Assembly (NCBI GenBank): GCA_002720375.1
Contig: PBIE01000034.1
Span: forward strand, 1 to 47,737
DNA from: Crocinitomicaceae bacterium
GTDB lineage: Bacteria; Bacteroidota; Bacteroidia; Flavobacteriales_D; Sanyastnellaceae
Length of the DNA: 47,737 bases
Direction: 5' to 3'
Part shown: positions 15,788-23,642 of the stretch, one piece after another
Position numbering within the stretch: the first letter of the stretch is position 1
How the letters are laid out: every line of letters starts with the position of its first letter
Made by a program: the position numbers and the translations under genes
Notes under the pieces: model-generated
The model's input: the letters and a program-made list of their open reading frames with translations, nothing else
The model's database searches: none
What the model was told of the DNA's origin: nothing

Positions 15788-17542
15788 TCAATTTTGGGTC
15801 CATCGCCTTTTGCGCAGCGCTGCCAGAAGAAGGCCCATGCTGAGGACCAGAACCACAGGAATCCCTACGGCAGACAGCGTCCACTTTGACTGCTTGCCTC
15901 GAATTCTTGTGTCATTTAGCGGGCGGAAGGCAATGCTTCTGGAGCGAAGGCTGATTTGAGCGACGTCATCCAAGAGATAGCTGATTGCATTTAGAAGCCA
16001 CTCTTTGTTGTCGTATATCACGCGTTGGCTGGCACGGTCCCATCCTAGAGGCAAGGGGGCAATTCCGCCCTCTACAGCTCGGGTGTCGTTGCGAATGAAA
16101 TCGGCGTCGGCCACTACAATCATGCATCCAGATTCTGTGCTTTCTCTGAATGCAAAGTCGGGGTCATCCCGGAGCTGTGCATTAAGTCGGGCCGCATAGA
16201 AGCTTTCGAAACGGCCTTCGAGAAGCACGGCGAGTGGATGTCCTTGACTCCGGTTGGTTTCGAAATGTTCCGGTGGGAGATTGACAACGCCGGAAGCCAC
16301 TCTAACTGGTGCGTTGTAAAGAACAGATTGCGCTGAGCTTTCCAAAAGCACCTGGCTTTTCTTTCCCTCTATTTCGTTTACGGGGTCAATGCTGCTGACA
16401 AAGTCGAAATGGACGGGGTCTAGGTTGGCGCAGATGGGATGGGCTTCTGGGCCGGCGAGCACGACAGGAGCGAAATACCAGCTGAACATCTGCATGTTTC
16501 GCTGATTGCCCATTGGCCCAGCGTTCAATACAATGGGTGCGCATTGGGCATCGAGTACCAAGTTGCGATTGAGCCTAGCCCCGTGATGGAACAGCAAATC
16601 GAAAAGTCCTGTTTCTCTGGTGATGGCCAACGTCTGTTGTGCATTGCGCAGGCTGTCGAGGTCGGTCGCCAATGGGTCGATGAGCCAGAGAAGGTTGCCG
16701 CCGTTCATGAGGTATTGATCGAGTAGCAGCTTGTCCTTGTCGCTAAAGGTCGAGTCAGGTCCTGCGACGACAAGCACTTCGTATTTGGGTTGGCGCCATA
16801 CCCGCCCTTCAATCGATTCGCAAAGTGCGTCGACTGAACCATCCAGTTCGACGTCCACCACGTCTGCCGTTTCCGACAAGGTGTTGGTGAAGTCGGCTGT
16901 TTCTGCGGGTAGCCAGCATCCGTGGCCCTGCAAGATGCCCACAACTGGTCTCCGGTCTCGCAAGCCCAGGCGGATGGCTTGACCAAGATTGAACTCAACT
17001 TGGTTGATGGCATTTTGGACCATCACCTCGTCCGGGTCCATGTTTTCAGAGCGCAGGAATTGAACCGGATAGTCGACGCCTTTCACAGTGACGATGGCAC
17101 AGGGCCAGACATTTTGAAATGCAGTGATGCCATTTTCACGTGTGGCAATCCGGGTAAATCGCAGCCCCTGTTCATAGAGGGCGCTTTCGGTTTCTCCGAT
17201 TGTCTTGTCGTCTCCGGAGGCTGTTACATCGATGAATTGCCACCTCACGTTGTGGTCACTCTTTCTCGCAAAAGTTCTGAGCTTGGAACGGATTTCACCC
17301 GCTAGCCGCTGGTATCGGGCAGGAAACTCTCCTTTGAGGTAGCAGCGCACGAGAACCTCGTCTTCAGCTTGTTCGATGGCATCGAGCATCGATTCTGTTG
17401 CTTCGGACAGGCTATGTCTTCTGTCTTCGGTGACATCTATTCGCAAAGGCCACTGCGCCAGAATGCCCAAAACTGCAGTTGTGAGGAGCGCAATCCTCCA
17501 CCCTTTACCTTCAGGCCTTTGAATGTAGTTCAACAGGCTCAT
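15788..17542 (-). CDS. gldG: GldG, gliding-associated ABC transporter substrate-binding component
   Basis: A 584-residue GldG homologue. It starts at MSLLNYIQRPEGKGWRIALL with an N-terminal membrane helix (about 17-35), followed by RIDVTEDRRHSLSEATESML, the usual GldG opening. A large extracytoplasmic region follows (VRCYLKGEFPARYQRL, VGILQGHG, LVVAGPDSTFSDKDKLLLDQYLMNGG; pieces listed in order). A C-terminal helix (VGIPVVLVLSMGLLLAAL) and a basic tail end it. The frame is open further upstream, but that part is the gldF coding region; the ATGA overlap with gldF (17539-17542) fixes the start. With GldF it should form an inner-membrane ABC complex needed for gliding in flavobacteria; the ATPase GldA is not in this window. 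Confidence 0.92.
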   Translation of the reverse strand: MSLLNYIQRPEGKGWRIALLTTAVLGILAQWPLRIDVTEDRRHSLSEATESMLDAIEQAEDEVLVRCYLKGEFPARYQRLAGEIRSKLRTFARKSDHNVRWQFIDVTASGDDKTIGETESALYEQGLRFTRIATRENGITAFQNVWPCAIVTVKGVDYPVQFLRSENMDPDEVMVQNAINQVEFNLGQAIRLGLRDRRPVVGILQGHGCWLPAETADFTNTLSETADVVDVELDGSVDALCESIEGRVWRQPKYEVLVVAGPDSTFSDKDKLLLDQYLMNGGNLLWLIDPLATDLDSLRNAQQTLAITRETGLFDLLFHHGARLNRNLVLDAQCAPIVLNAGPMGNQRNMQMFSWYFAPVVLAGPEAHPICANLDPVHFDFVSSIDPVNEIEGKKSQVLLESSAQSVLYNAPVRVASGVVNLPPEHFETNRSQGHPLAVLLEGRFESFYAARLNAQLRDDPDFAFRESTESGCMIVVADADFIRNDTRAVEGGIAPLPLGWDRASQRVIYDNKEWLLNAISYLLDDVAQISLRSRSIAFRPLNDTRIRGKQSKWTLSAVGIPVVLVLSMGLLLAALRKRRWTQN

Positions 17543-18270
17543 GCGCGTCCGGGTTGAATGTTCCGTTGTGCCAGGGCTAGTGCAATCGTGATATACGCTG
17601 CAAACCAAGCCGCATCTGACACGACGATGATGCCTGTACCAATGGAGCGGAAATGCGTTTCCATGGCAAACCATTGGACTGCGATATCCGCACTTCCAAA
17701 CAGTGCATAGGAACCAAGGGCAGACGGCCCGTAGTACACGATCATACAAACGAGGGCAGAAGACAAAAAGGCCACGACTTGGCTATCGGTTCTGGAGGAC
17801 GTCAGAAGGCCAGTGGCCACGAATGCTGCTCCAAGTAGAATAAGGCCAAAGTATCCCGCAATTACAGAGCCCCCATCTATGTTACCAGGAGGATTGCCGA
17901 GTATATGCAGTACGCCGTAGCCAAACAAGGTGGGGAGTAACGCCAGTGCGACCAAGGTTGTGCCAGCGAGGAACTTGGACCAGACAATTCGGTATGCGTT
18001 CAACGGATGGGTCAGTAGAAGTTCAAGGGTTCCGTTTTTTCTTTCCTCCGCGATGGACCGCATGGTGATGGCGGGAATAAGAAAGAGAAAAATCCAGGGT
18101 GTGAACAGAAAAAATCCGCTCATTTCTGCTACACCGGCATTCAGTAGATTCCATTGCCCTGGAAAGACCCAGTGAAAAAGTCCGCTTACCATAAGGAAGA
18201 CGGCAAGGACCACCGTTCCAATAATGGACGAGAGAAAAGCACGTAGTTCCTTTTTGTAGAGGGCTTTCAT
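17539..18270 (-). CDS. gldF: GldF, gliding-associated ABC transporter permease
   Basis: A 243-residue polytopic membrane protein beginning MKALYKKELRAFLSS, typical of ABC-2 type permeases of the GldF group. It has about six hydrophobic segments (for example IIGTVVLAVFLMVSGLFHWV, FFLFTPWIFLFLIPAITM, VVAFLSSALVCMIVYYGPSAL) and the signature SIAEERKNGTLELLLTHP between helices 2 and 3. Its stop codon overlaps the gldG start. A TAATTTCG sequence 10 bases upstream of the ATG resembles a -7 box, so an internal promoter is possible in addition to read-through from upstream. Confidence 0.92.
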   Translation of the reverse strand: MKALYKKELRAFLSSIIGTVVLAVFLMVSGLFHWVFPGQWNLLNAGVAEMSGFFLFTPWIFLFLIPAITMRSIAEERKNGTLELLLTHPLNAYRIVWSKFLAGTTLVALALLPTLFGYGVLHILGNPPGNIDGGSVIAGYFGLILLGAAFVATGLLTSSRTDSQVVAFLSSALVCMIVYYGPSALGSYALFGSADIAVQWFAMETHFRSIGTGIIVVSDAAWFAAYITIALALAQRNIQPGRA

Positions 18271-18285
18271 GAATCGACTTCGAAA

Positions 18286-18579
18286 TTATGACCGCCAGAG
18301 CAGCCGATGGCTTTCTGCATGAGGTCGGGATGCAAACAGTGCTTTTGTAGCGGGCCAAACAGCACCAAACAGTTCGCTAGTGCGGTAGGCGTCGAGGTCG
18401 TTTTGGGTCTCCCAGAGGCTAACTGTTCCCATGCGCTCCGGGTGTTCGGGAGACTGGATGAGGTGCACCCATTGGCAACCGGGTTGTCCGGCAATGGCTT
18501 CCCTGTGAATTTCAAAGAGCTGTAGAAATTCCGAAACTGCATCAGGCCGGAAGTGCATTTGAACGGTACGCAGGATCAT
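18286..18579 (-). CDS. Antibiotic biosynthesis monooxygenase (ABM) domain protein
   Basis: A 97-residue ferredoxin-like alpha+beta barrel protein with the ABM pattern: MILRTVQMHFRPDAVSEFLQ, a long helix, PGCQWVHLIQSPEHP, GTVSLWETQNDLDAYRTSE and a final helix. The family includes cofactor-less monooxygenases and heme-degrading enzymes as well as proteins of unknown role; no catalytic residue can be assigned here. It lies 3 bases downstream of the SAM hydrolase and 15 bases upstream of gldF, so it is likely part of the same transcript. Confidence 0.8.
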   Translation of the reverse strand: MILRTVQMHFRPDAVSEFLQLFEIHREAIAGQPGCQWVHLIQSPEHPERMGTVSLWETQNDLDAYRTSELFGAVWPATKALFASRPHAESHRLLWRS

Positions 18580-18582
18580 CGG

Positions 18583-19431
18583 TCAGAGAAGGTTTCCTGC
18601 CGTGGGACCGGGTTCGAACTCGATGCGTATGGTGTCTCCGACGCCAAACCCAAACAGTTGGCTTGCACCTCCTCCGTGACCGTCGGCGCCATGTCGAATG
18701 GCGATTTCGAGTAGCCCCATGTGATTGAATAGGGCCAAACGTTCGCCGCTGGGCACACCAGAGTAATGGGTGTGAATCCGGGTCAGGTCCATTCTTGCTG
18801 ACCTCAGTGGGATTTTGAAAGGTCGGTCCTTTCCCACTTCCTTAAACGTCCGTTGGTCGATGTTGGTGATGAGGTTGCCAAAGCGGTCGACATGCAGGAT
18901 GGCGCCCTGAACATAGTCCTGCCCAAGAAGCGGCCGCTGCCATTGGCTTTCTACCCATTTTTCGACTTGTCTTCCAATTACGGCAGGCACTCCGCCTTGG
19001 ACCAAGTGACAGGCTACCTGAACGAATACGTGTCGCTCTGGGAAAGTTTGGATGTCACTTTCCGAATTGATGGTGATGTTGTAGATGGCATCGGGTTCTC
19101 TTTCGGCAATCAACGCAAAAATGCCGTCGTCAAGTCCGACGAAGAATTGACCGCCCAATTCCATGACCCTGTGGACATATTGGTCTGTGGTGTTCGAATT
19201 GATGGCAATGAGGTGCACTGTTCCCTTTGGAAAGTGGGGAATGGATGCGCGGAGGGCAAATGCGGCTTGATTGGTGTCGTATGGTCTGATGCCGTGTGTG
19301 ATGTCCACGATGCGGATGCTGGGGTCACGCTGGATGATGGCGCCTTTGATGGCGGCTGCATACAAATTGTCCGTTCCGTAGTCGGAGGTCAATGTGATGA
19401 TGCGGGGCGTGACGATTTCCTCTGAGTTCAT
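18583..19431 (-). CDS. SAM hydroxide adenosyltransferase (DUF62; SAM hydrolase)
   Basis: A 282-residue member of the chlorinase/fluorinase superfamily that in most bacteria hydrolyses S-adenosylmethionine to adenosine and methionine. Visible signatures are ITLTSDYGTDNLYAAAIKG at the N-terminus, IVDITHGIRPYDTNQAAF, FVGLDDGIFALI and HVDRFGNLITNI, which holds part of the Asp-Arg-His water-activating set. The C-terminal domain ends RIEFEPGPTAGNLL. There is no halide-enzyme loop that I can identify. It is the first gene of the eight-gene minus-strand operon and is divergent from phoH across 77 bases; a GACTTTTG box 7 bases before its ATG may be the -7 element. Confidence 0.88.
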   Translation of the reverse strand: MNSEEIVTPRIITLTSDYGTDNLYAAAIKGAIIQRDPSIRIVDITHGIRPYDTNQAAFALRASIPHFPKGTVHLIAINSNTTDQYVHRVMELGGQFFVGLDDGIFALIAEREPDAIYNITINSESDIQTFPERHVFVQVACHLVQGGVPAVIGRQVEKWVESQWQRPLLGQDYVQGAILHVDRFGNLITNIDQRTFKEVGKDRPFKIPLRSARMDLTRIHTHYSGVPSGERLALFNHMGLLEIAIRHGADGHGGGASQLFGFGVGDTIRIEFEPGPTAGNLL

Positions 19432-19508
19432 CGAAGTTCAAAAGTCCGCAAGGCTGAGCGGAGTAGCTTTGCATAAGACAGACATTTTCCCCATATCTCC
19501 CCACATTG

Positions 19509-20591
19509 ATGAAGTCCATGGGTTCTGAACGCCGCTTTGCCCTGCCAGACGTGCCTCCTCTCGAGTTTTTCGGGGTTGGACACCGAAAGTTTTCGATACT
19601 GAGATCTCATTTTCCCAAGTTGAAACTCGTGGGTCGTGGGAATGAGGTCAAGGCCTTGGGCTCCGAAAACGACTTGGATCAGTTTGCGGCGAAGTGGGAT
19701 TTGATCGTGTGGCATTTGGAACGTTACGGCAAGATTGAAGAGGATGATTTTGAGCGGCTTGTTCGGGAGGATGGCACTGACTTGAAGCGAGCAGCATCTG
19801 AGGATGACACGCTGGTGTACGGGCCTGGCGGCCTCAGGGTCACGGCGAGAACCCCGAACCAGCGCAAGCTTGTCGATGCGGTTGGTCAGAACGACATGGT
19901 CTTTGCCATTGGCCCTGCTGGATCGGGAAAGACCTATACTGCTGTTGCTCTCGCTGTACAGGCACTTAAGGAGAAGCGAGTTCGTCGAATCATCATGACC
20001 CGTCCGGCTGTTGAGGCCGGTGAGAATCTGGGATTTTTACCCGGAGACCTCAAGGAGAAATTGGATCCTTACATGCAGCCTCTGTATGACGCTTTGACCG
20101 ACATGTTGCCTTACGATCGCGTGGCCGACCATTTGGAGAAGGGCGTGATAGAGATTGCACCACTGGCCTTTATGCGTGGACGAACCCTAGACAAGGCCTT
20201 TGTTATTCTCGACGAGGCCCAAAACACCACTGTTGCCCAGATGAAGATGTTTTTGACTCGGATGGGGCGTTCAGCCACCTTCATCGTTACAGGAGATGCG
20301 TCTCAGGTGGACCTGCCGCGCAAACAGGAAAGTGGCCTGAGATTTGCGCGCAGGGTACTTCGTGGGGTAGAAGGCTTGGCCTTCGTTGAGTTGACCGGAG
20401 ACGACGTCGTCCGCCATGCGCTTGTCAAGCGGGTCATTCAGGCGTTTGAACGGGAAGAGTCCCAGGGAAATGGCGGTGGGATGGGGCCGCCTTTGGGTGC
20501 GGTTCCTGCCAAGAAATGGCACAGAAATCAAGCGGAGCAGGAGGGCGGAGATACCGATGCAGACTCCGATATTGCACCGTCAGAATCATGA
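19509..20591 (+). CDS. phoH: PhoH family ATPase
   Basis: A 360-residue PhoH-like protein. After an N-terminal KH-like region it carries the P-loop GPAGSGKT (135-142), the MTRPAVEAGENLGFLPGD block, the PhoH signature RGRTLDKAFVILDEAQNTT (DEAQN 235-239) and a VTGDASQVDLP sensor. Family members are cytoplasmic nucleotide-binding proteins linked to RNA metabolism. The ATG at 19509 is preferred over the adjacent TTG. The C-terminal 40 residues are low-complexity (GNGGGMGPP, EQEGGDTDADS). Its stop codon overlaps the purC start in an ATGA junction. Confidence 0.92.
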   Translation: MKSMGSERRFALPDVPPLEFFGVGHRKFSILRSHFPKLKLVGRGNEVKALGSENDLDQFAAKWDLIVWHLERYGKIEEDDFERLVREDGTDLKRAASEDDTLVYGPGGLRVTARTPNQRKLVDAVGQNDMVFAIGPAGSGKTYTAVALAVQALKEKRVRRIIMTRPAVEAGENLGFLPGDLKEKLDPYMQPLYDALTDMLPYDRVADHLEKGVIEIAPLAFMRGRTLDKAFVILDEAQNTTVAQMKMFLTRMGRSATFIVTGDASQVDLPRKQESGLRFARRVLRGVEGLAFVELTGDDVVRHALVKRVIQAFEREESQGNGGGMGPPLGAVPAKKWHRNQAEQEGGDTDADSDIAPSES

Positions 20592-21550
20592 GCACCTCTC
20601 TCCTCCCTACTCCGCTATATGATCAGCAGTTGCATTTCGAAGGTGAAACCGAATTCTACCGCGGCAAGGTTCGAGACGTGCACAAAATGGATGATGGACG
20701 CCTGTTGATGGTGGCCAGTGATCGCATATCTGCTTTTGATGTGGTCTTGCCCCGTCCCATTCCCTTCAAGGGGCAGGTCCTGAATCAGTTGGCAGCCCAT
20801 ATGTTAGAAGCGGTCAGTGACCTCGTCCCCATTTGGTTGGAGAATACCCCTGATCCCAACGTGGCCGTGGGTAAACGCTGCGATCCCATCCGGTTGGAAA
20901 TGGTCATTCGTGCCCATTTGACGGGCCATGCTTGGAGAACATACCGGAATGGAGATCGGGTCCTGTGCGGTGTGTCTATGCCGGATGGAATGCGCGAGCA
21001 CGACGCATTTCCCGAGCCGATTATTACGCCGGCTACCAAGGCGGAAGAAGGGCATGATGAGGACATCAGTGAGGCAGATATCCTTTCCCAAGGGATCGTG
21101 TCAGAGGCTCTCTATCGGGAGATGGAGCGCGTCACTCGGGCTCTGTTTTCCCGCGGCCAGCAGTTGGCTTCGGACAGGGGGTTGATTCTCGTCGACACCA
21201 AATATGAATTTGGCCTCTACGAAGGTGAGTTGATGTTGATGGATGAGGTGCATACCCCGGACAGCAGCCGATACTTTTATGCCGATGGCTTCATGTCTCG
21301 CCAGGAGCAAGGCCTTCCTCAAGCACAATTAAGTAAGGAGTTCGTGAGGGAGTGGCTGATTGATGGGGGTTTTATGGGTCAAGAGGGACAATCCATACCC
21401 GAAATGACCGATGCGTTCGTCAATTTGGTGAGCGACAGGTATATCGCTTTATATGAGCAGGTCACAGGGAGGTCGTTTGTCCGTTCGCAAGATCCCGATA
21501 CGGTAGGTCGAATTCAATCTAACGTTGCATCGTGGCGTCAAGGGCTATGA
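20588..21550 (+). CDS. purC: Phosphoribosylaminoimidazole-succinocarboxamide synthase
   Basis: A 320-residue SAICAR synthase, which joins CAIR and aspartate with ATP in de novo purine synthesis. The family blocks are clear: YRGKVRDVHKMDDGRLLMVASDRISAFDVVL at the N-terminus (split here for reading), PNVAVGKRCDPIRLEMVIRAHLTGH, PEPIITPATKAEEGHDEDIS, and ILVDTKYEFG followed by DEVHTPDSSRYF. Its length matches the longer bacterial/fungal form rather than the short 240-residue form. The start is the ATG overlapping the phoH stop, and it overlaps tsaC in the same way. Confidence 0.96.
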   Translation: MSTSLLPTPLYDQQLHFEGETEFYRGKVRDVHKMDDGRLLMVASDRISAFDVVLPRPIPFKGQVLNQLAAHMLEAVSDLVPIWLENTPDPNVAVGKRCDPIRLEMVIRAHLTGHAWRTYRNGDRVLCGVSMPDGMREHDAFPEPIITPATKAEEGHDEDISEADILSQGIVSEALYREMERVTRALFSRGQQLASDRGLILVDTKYEFGLYEGELMLMDEVHTPDSSRYFYADGFMSRQEQGLPQAQLSKEFVREWLIDGGFMGQEGQSIPEMTDAFVNLVSDRYIALYEQVTGRSFVRSQDPDTVGRIQSNVASWRQGL

Positions 21551-22131
21551 AGAATGCGCCATGGCGTGAGGATGCTATTGCTGCAGTGCGTGCATTGAAA
21601 GCAGGCGGTGTGATTTTGTATCCAACTGACACTGTGTGGGGCTTGGGATGCCGGGCAGACGATTCGGATGCCTTGGATGCCTTGTATAGACTTAAGGGGC
21701 GCGATACTGGGATGCCGTCTTTGGTTCTCGTGGATGCGGAAGGGCTGTTGGAAGAGTATGCGCATCCCGTTCCGGATATCGCTTGGGATTTGCTCAGAGA
21801 AACTGGATCTGGAACACGGCCAATGACCTTGGTCCTTCCTGGTGGACGGGACGTGGCCCCTGCCCTGCTTGCTGATGACGGAAGCTTGGCATTGCGGGTT
21901 GTCAATGATCCGTTTTTGCAGTTCATGATTCGGGGTATAGATGTGCCGCTGGTCAGCACATCAGCCAACCTATCTGGTCAGCCAACACCAGGCCATTTTG
22001 ATGAGATTCCAAAGGCCATTCGAAATGGTGTAGCGCATGCTTGTGTTACGGGGCGAGGGCGCAAAGGTGGTCAGCCTTCGAGCATGGTTAAGCTGGATGC
22101 TGCAGGTCGCATTACGATTCTCAGGTCATGA
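21547..22131 (+). CDS. tsaC: L-threonylcarbamoyladenylate synthase (Sua5/YrdC/YciO family)
   Basis: A 194-residue YrdC-domain protein that makes threonylcarbamoyl-AMP for the t6A37 modification of ANN-decoding tRNAs. Diagnostic pieces are GGVILYPTDTVWGLGCRA near residues 20-40, YRLKGRDTGMPSLVLV, SGTRPMTLVLPG, LALRVVNDPF and PLVSTSANLSGQP. The ATG at 21547 overlaps the purC stop (ATGA) and is preferred to the GTG at 21532. The product of this pathway is the substrate of MtaB, also encoded in the window (39930). Confidence 0.92.
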   Translation: MKNAPWREDAIAAVRALKAGGVILYPTDTVWGLGCRADDSDALDALYRLKGRDTGMPSLVLVDAEGLLEEYAHPVPDIAWDLLRETGSGTRPMTLVLPGGRDVAPALLADDGSLALRVVNDPFLQFMIRGIDVPLVSTSANLSGQPTPGHFDEIPKAIRNGVAHACVTGRGRKGGQPSSMVKLDAAGRITILRS

Positions 22132-23642
22132 ATTTTTCGGATCAGTTGACACATCCCGTGTTTCGGGCGGTAGGCGAGGAGGCGGATCGCAATGGGCAAA
22201 AGGCTTTTGCAATTGGTGGGTTTGTCCGGGACCTTCTTTTGAATCGCCCGTGCAAGGATATTGATATCGTGGTCGAAGGAAGTGGAATTGAACTAGCGCG
22301 ATCCACGGCTCAAACTTTGGGGGCGGGAAAGGTGTCTGTGTTCAAGAACTTCGGGACAGCCATGTTCAAGACGGGCGATATCGAGATTGAATTTGTCGGT
22401 GCGCGCAAGGAGTCCTACCAACGCGGCAGTCGCAAGCCTATTGTTGAGGACGGTACCATTGCTGATGATCAGAATCGGCGTGACTTTAGCATCAATGCAA
22501 TGGCATTGCGTCTTAATTCGGAAGGATTTGGGGACTTGGTCGACCCTTTCGGAGGCCTTAAGGACTTGGAAGGGAAGATGATTCGCACACCGCTTGATCC
22601 AGATGTCACCTACAGCGATGATCCCTTGCGCATGCTTCGCGCGGTGCGGTTTGCTGCTCAATTGGGTTTCCGAATTGAGGAAGAAAGCTTGGCTGCGATA
22701 GAGCGAAATGCAGAGCGATTGGACATTATATCGGCAGAACGCATTCATGTTGAGCTTAACAAAATGATGCTCAGCAGTCGGCCCAGCGTGGGGTTCAAGT
22801 TGATGATGAGGACCCGATTGCTTCATCAGTTTTTTCCAGAAATGGTGGCCCTAAAAGGGGTTGAAAGGCGCAATGGAATTGGCCATAAAGACAATTTTTA
22901 CCACACGCTTGAAGTGTTGGACAACGTGGCTGAGGTCAGCAAGAACCTCTGGCTTCGTTGGGCTGCCCTGCTTCACGATATCGCAAAACCGCCAACGAAG
23001 CGGTTTCACCCAGACCATGGCTGGACCTTTCACGGTCATGAGGACCGCGGCGCCCGAATGGTCTCCAAGATTTTCAAACGTCTGAAGTTGCCTTTGGACC
23101 ACCAGATGAAATATGTGCAGAAGCTGGTTTTGCTTCATCTGCGTCCCATTGCCTTAACCAAGGAGGAGGTCACGGATTCAGCTGTTCGTCGGTTACTTTT
23201 TGAAGCGGGTGACGACGTCGATGACTTGATGATTTTGGCTAGAGCGGACATTACGTCTAAGAATGAAGCCAAGGTCGAACGCTATCTGCGGAACTATGAT
23301 TTGGTGGTTCGGAAATTGGTTGAGGTCGAGGAGAAAGACCGTATCCGAAACTTTGAGCCACCGATTAGTGGGGAGGACATCATGTCTCATTTTGGAATCC
23401 CACCCTGCCGTCCAATAGGGGCCATCAAAAACCTTATCAAGGATGCGATTTTGGATGGTCACATCGAAAATGACGTCGAAGAAGCCCGGGCATTGATGAC
23501 GAGAATTGGCCCTCCCATCCTCGACCATTGGAAAGGAGTTCAGGATCGATTGGCTGAAGGCGATTTTAATGAGAAAGCAGCCCGAGACGCATTTGACGAT
23601 TGGCTAGGTACTTTGGAAGTCAGCCTTTCCAGCCGTCCTTGA
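22128..23642 (+). CDS. cca: CCA tRNA nucleotidyltransferase with HD domain
   Basis: A 504-residue class II nucleotidyltransferase that adds CCA to tRNA 3' ends. It has the GGFVRDLLLNR motif (30-40) with catalytic Asp pair DID (44-46), RRDFSINAMA (118-126), the DDPLRMLRAVRFAAQLGF template-binding region and an HD phosphohydrolase domain (LLHDIAKPPT, H283/D284). It could formally be a poly(A) polymerase or A-adding enzyme, but the only tRNA seen here lacks encoded CCA, consistent with this role. It is the last gene of the phoH operon, joined by ATGA to tsaC; its last 23 bases overlap the end of glnS on the opposite strand. Confidence 0.92.
   Translation: MNFSDQLTHPVFRAVGEEADRNGQKAFAIGGFVRDLLLNRPCKDIDIVVEGSGIELARSTAQTLGAGKVSVFKNFGTAMFKTGDIEIEFVGARKESYQRGSRKPIVEDGTIADDQNRRDFSINAMALRLNSEGFGDLVDPFGGLKDLEGKMIRTPLDPDVTYSDDPLRMLRAVRFAAQLGFRIEEESLAAIERNAERLDIISAERIHVELNKMMLSSRPSVGFKLMMRTRLLHQFFPEMVALKGVERRNGIGHKDNFYHTLEVLDNVAEVSKNLWLRWAALLHDIAKPPTKRFHPDHGWTFHGHEDRGARMVSKIFKRLKLPLDHQMKYVQKLVLLHLRPIALTKEEVTDSAVRRLLFEAGDDVDDLMILARADITSKNEAKVERYLRNYDLVVRKLVEVEEKDRIRNFEPPISGEDIMSHFGIPPCRPIGAIKNLIKDAILDGHIENDVEEARALMTRIGPPILDHWKGVQDRLAEGDFNEKAARDAFDDWLGTLEVSLSSRP

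Noticed and set aside
17543-17749. Upstream extension of the gldG frame
   Set aside because: Lies entirely within gldF and encodes Cys/His-rich nonsense; the ATGA junction gives a better start.
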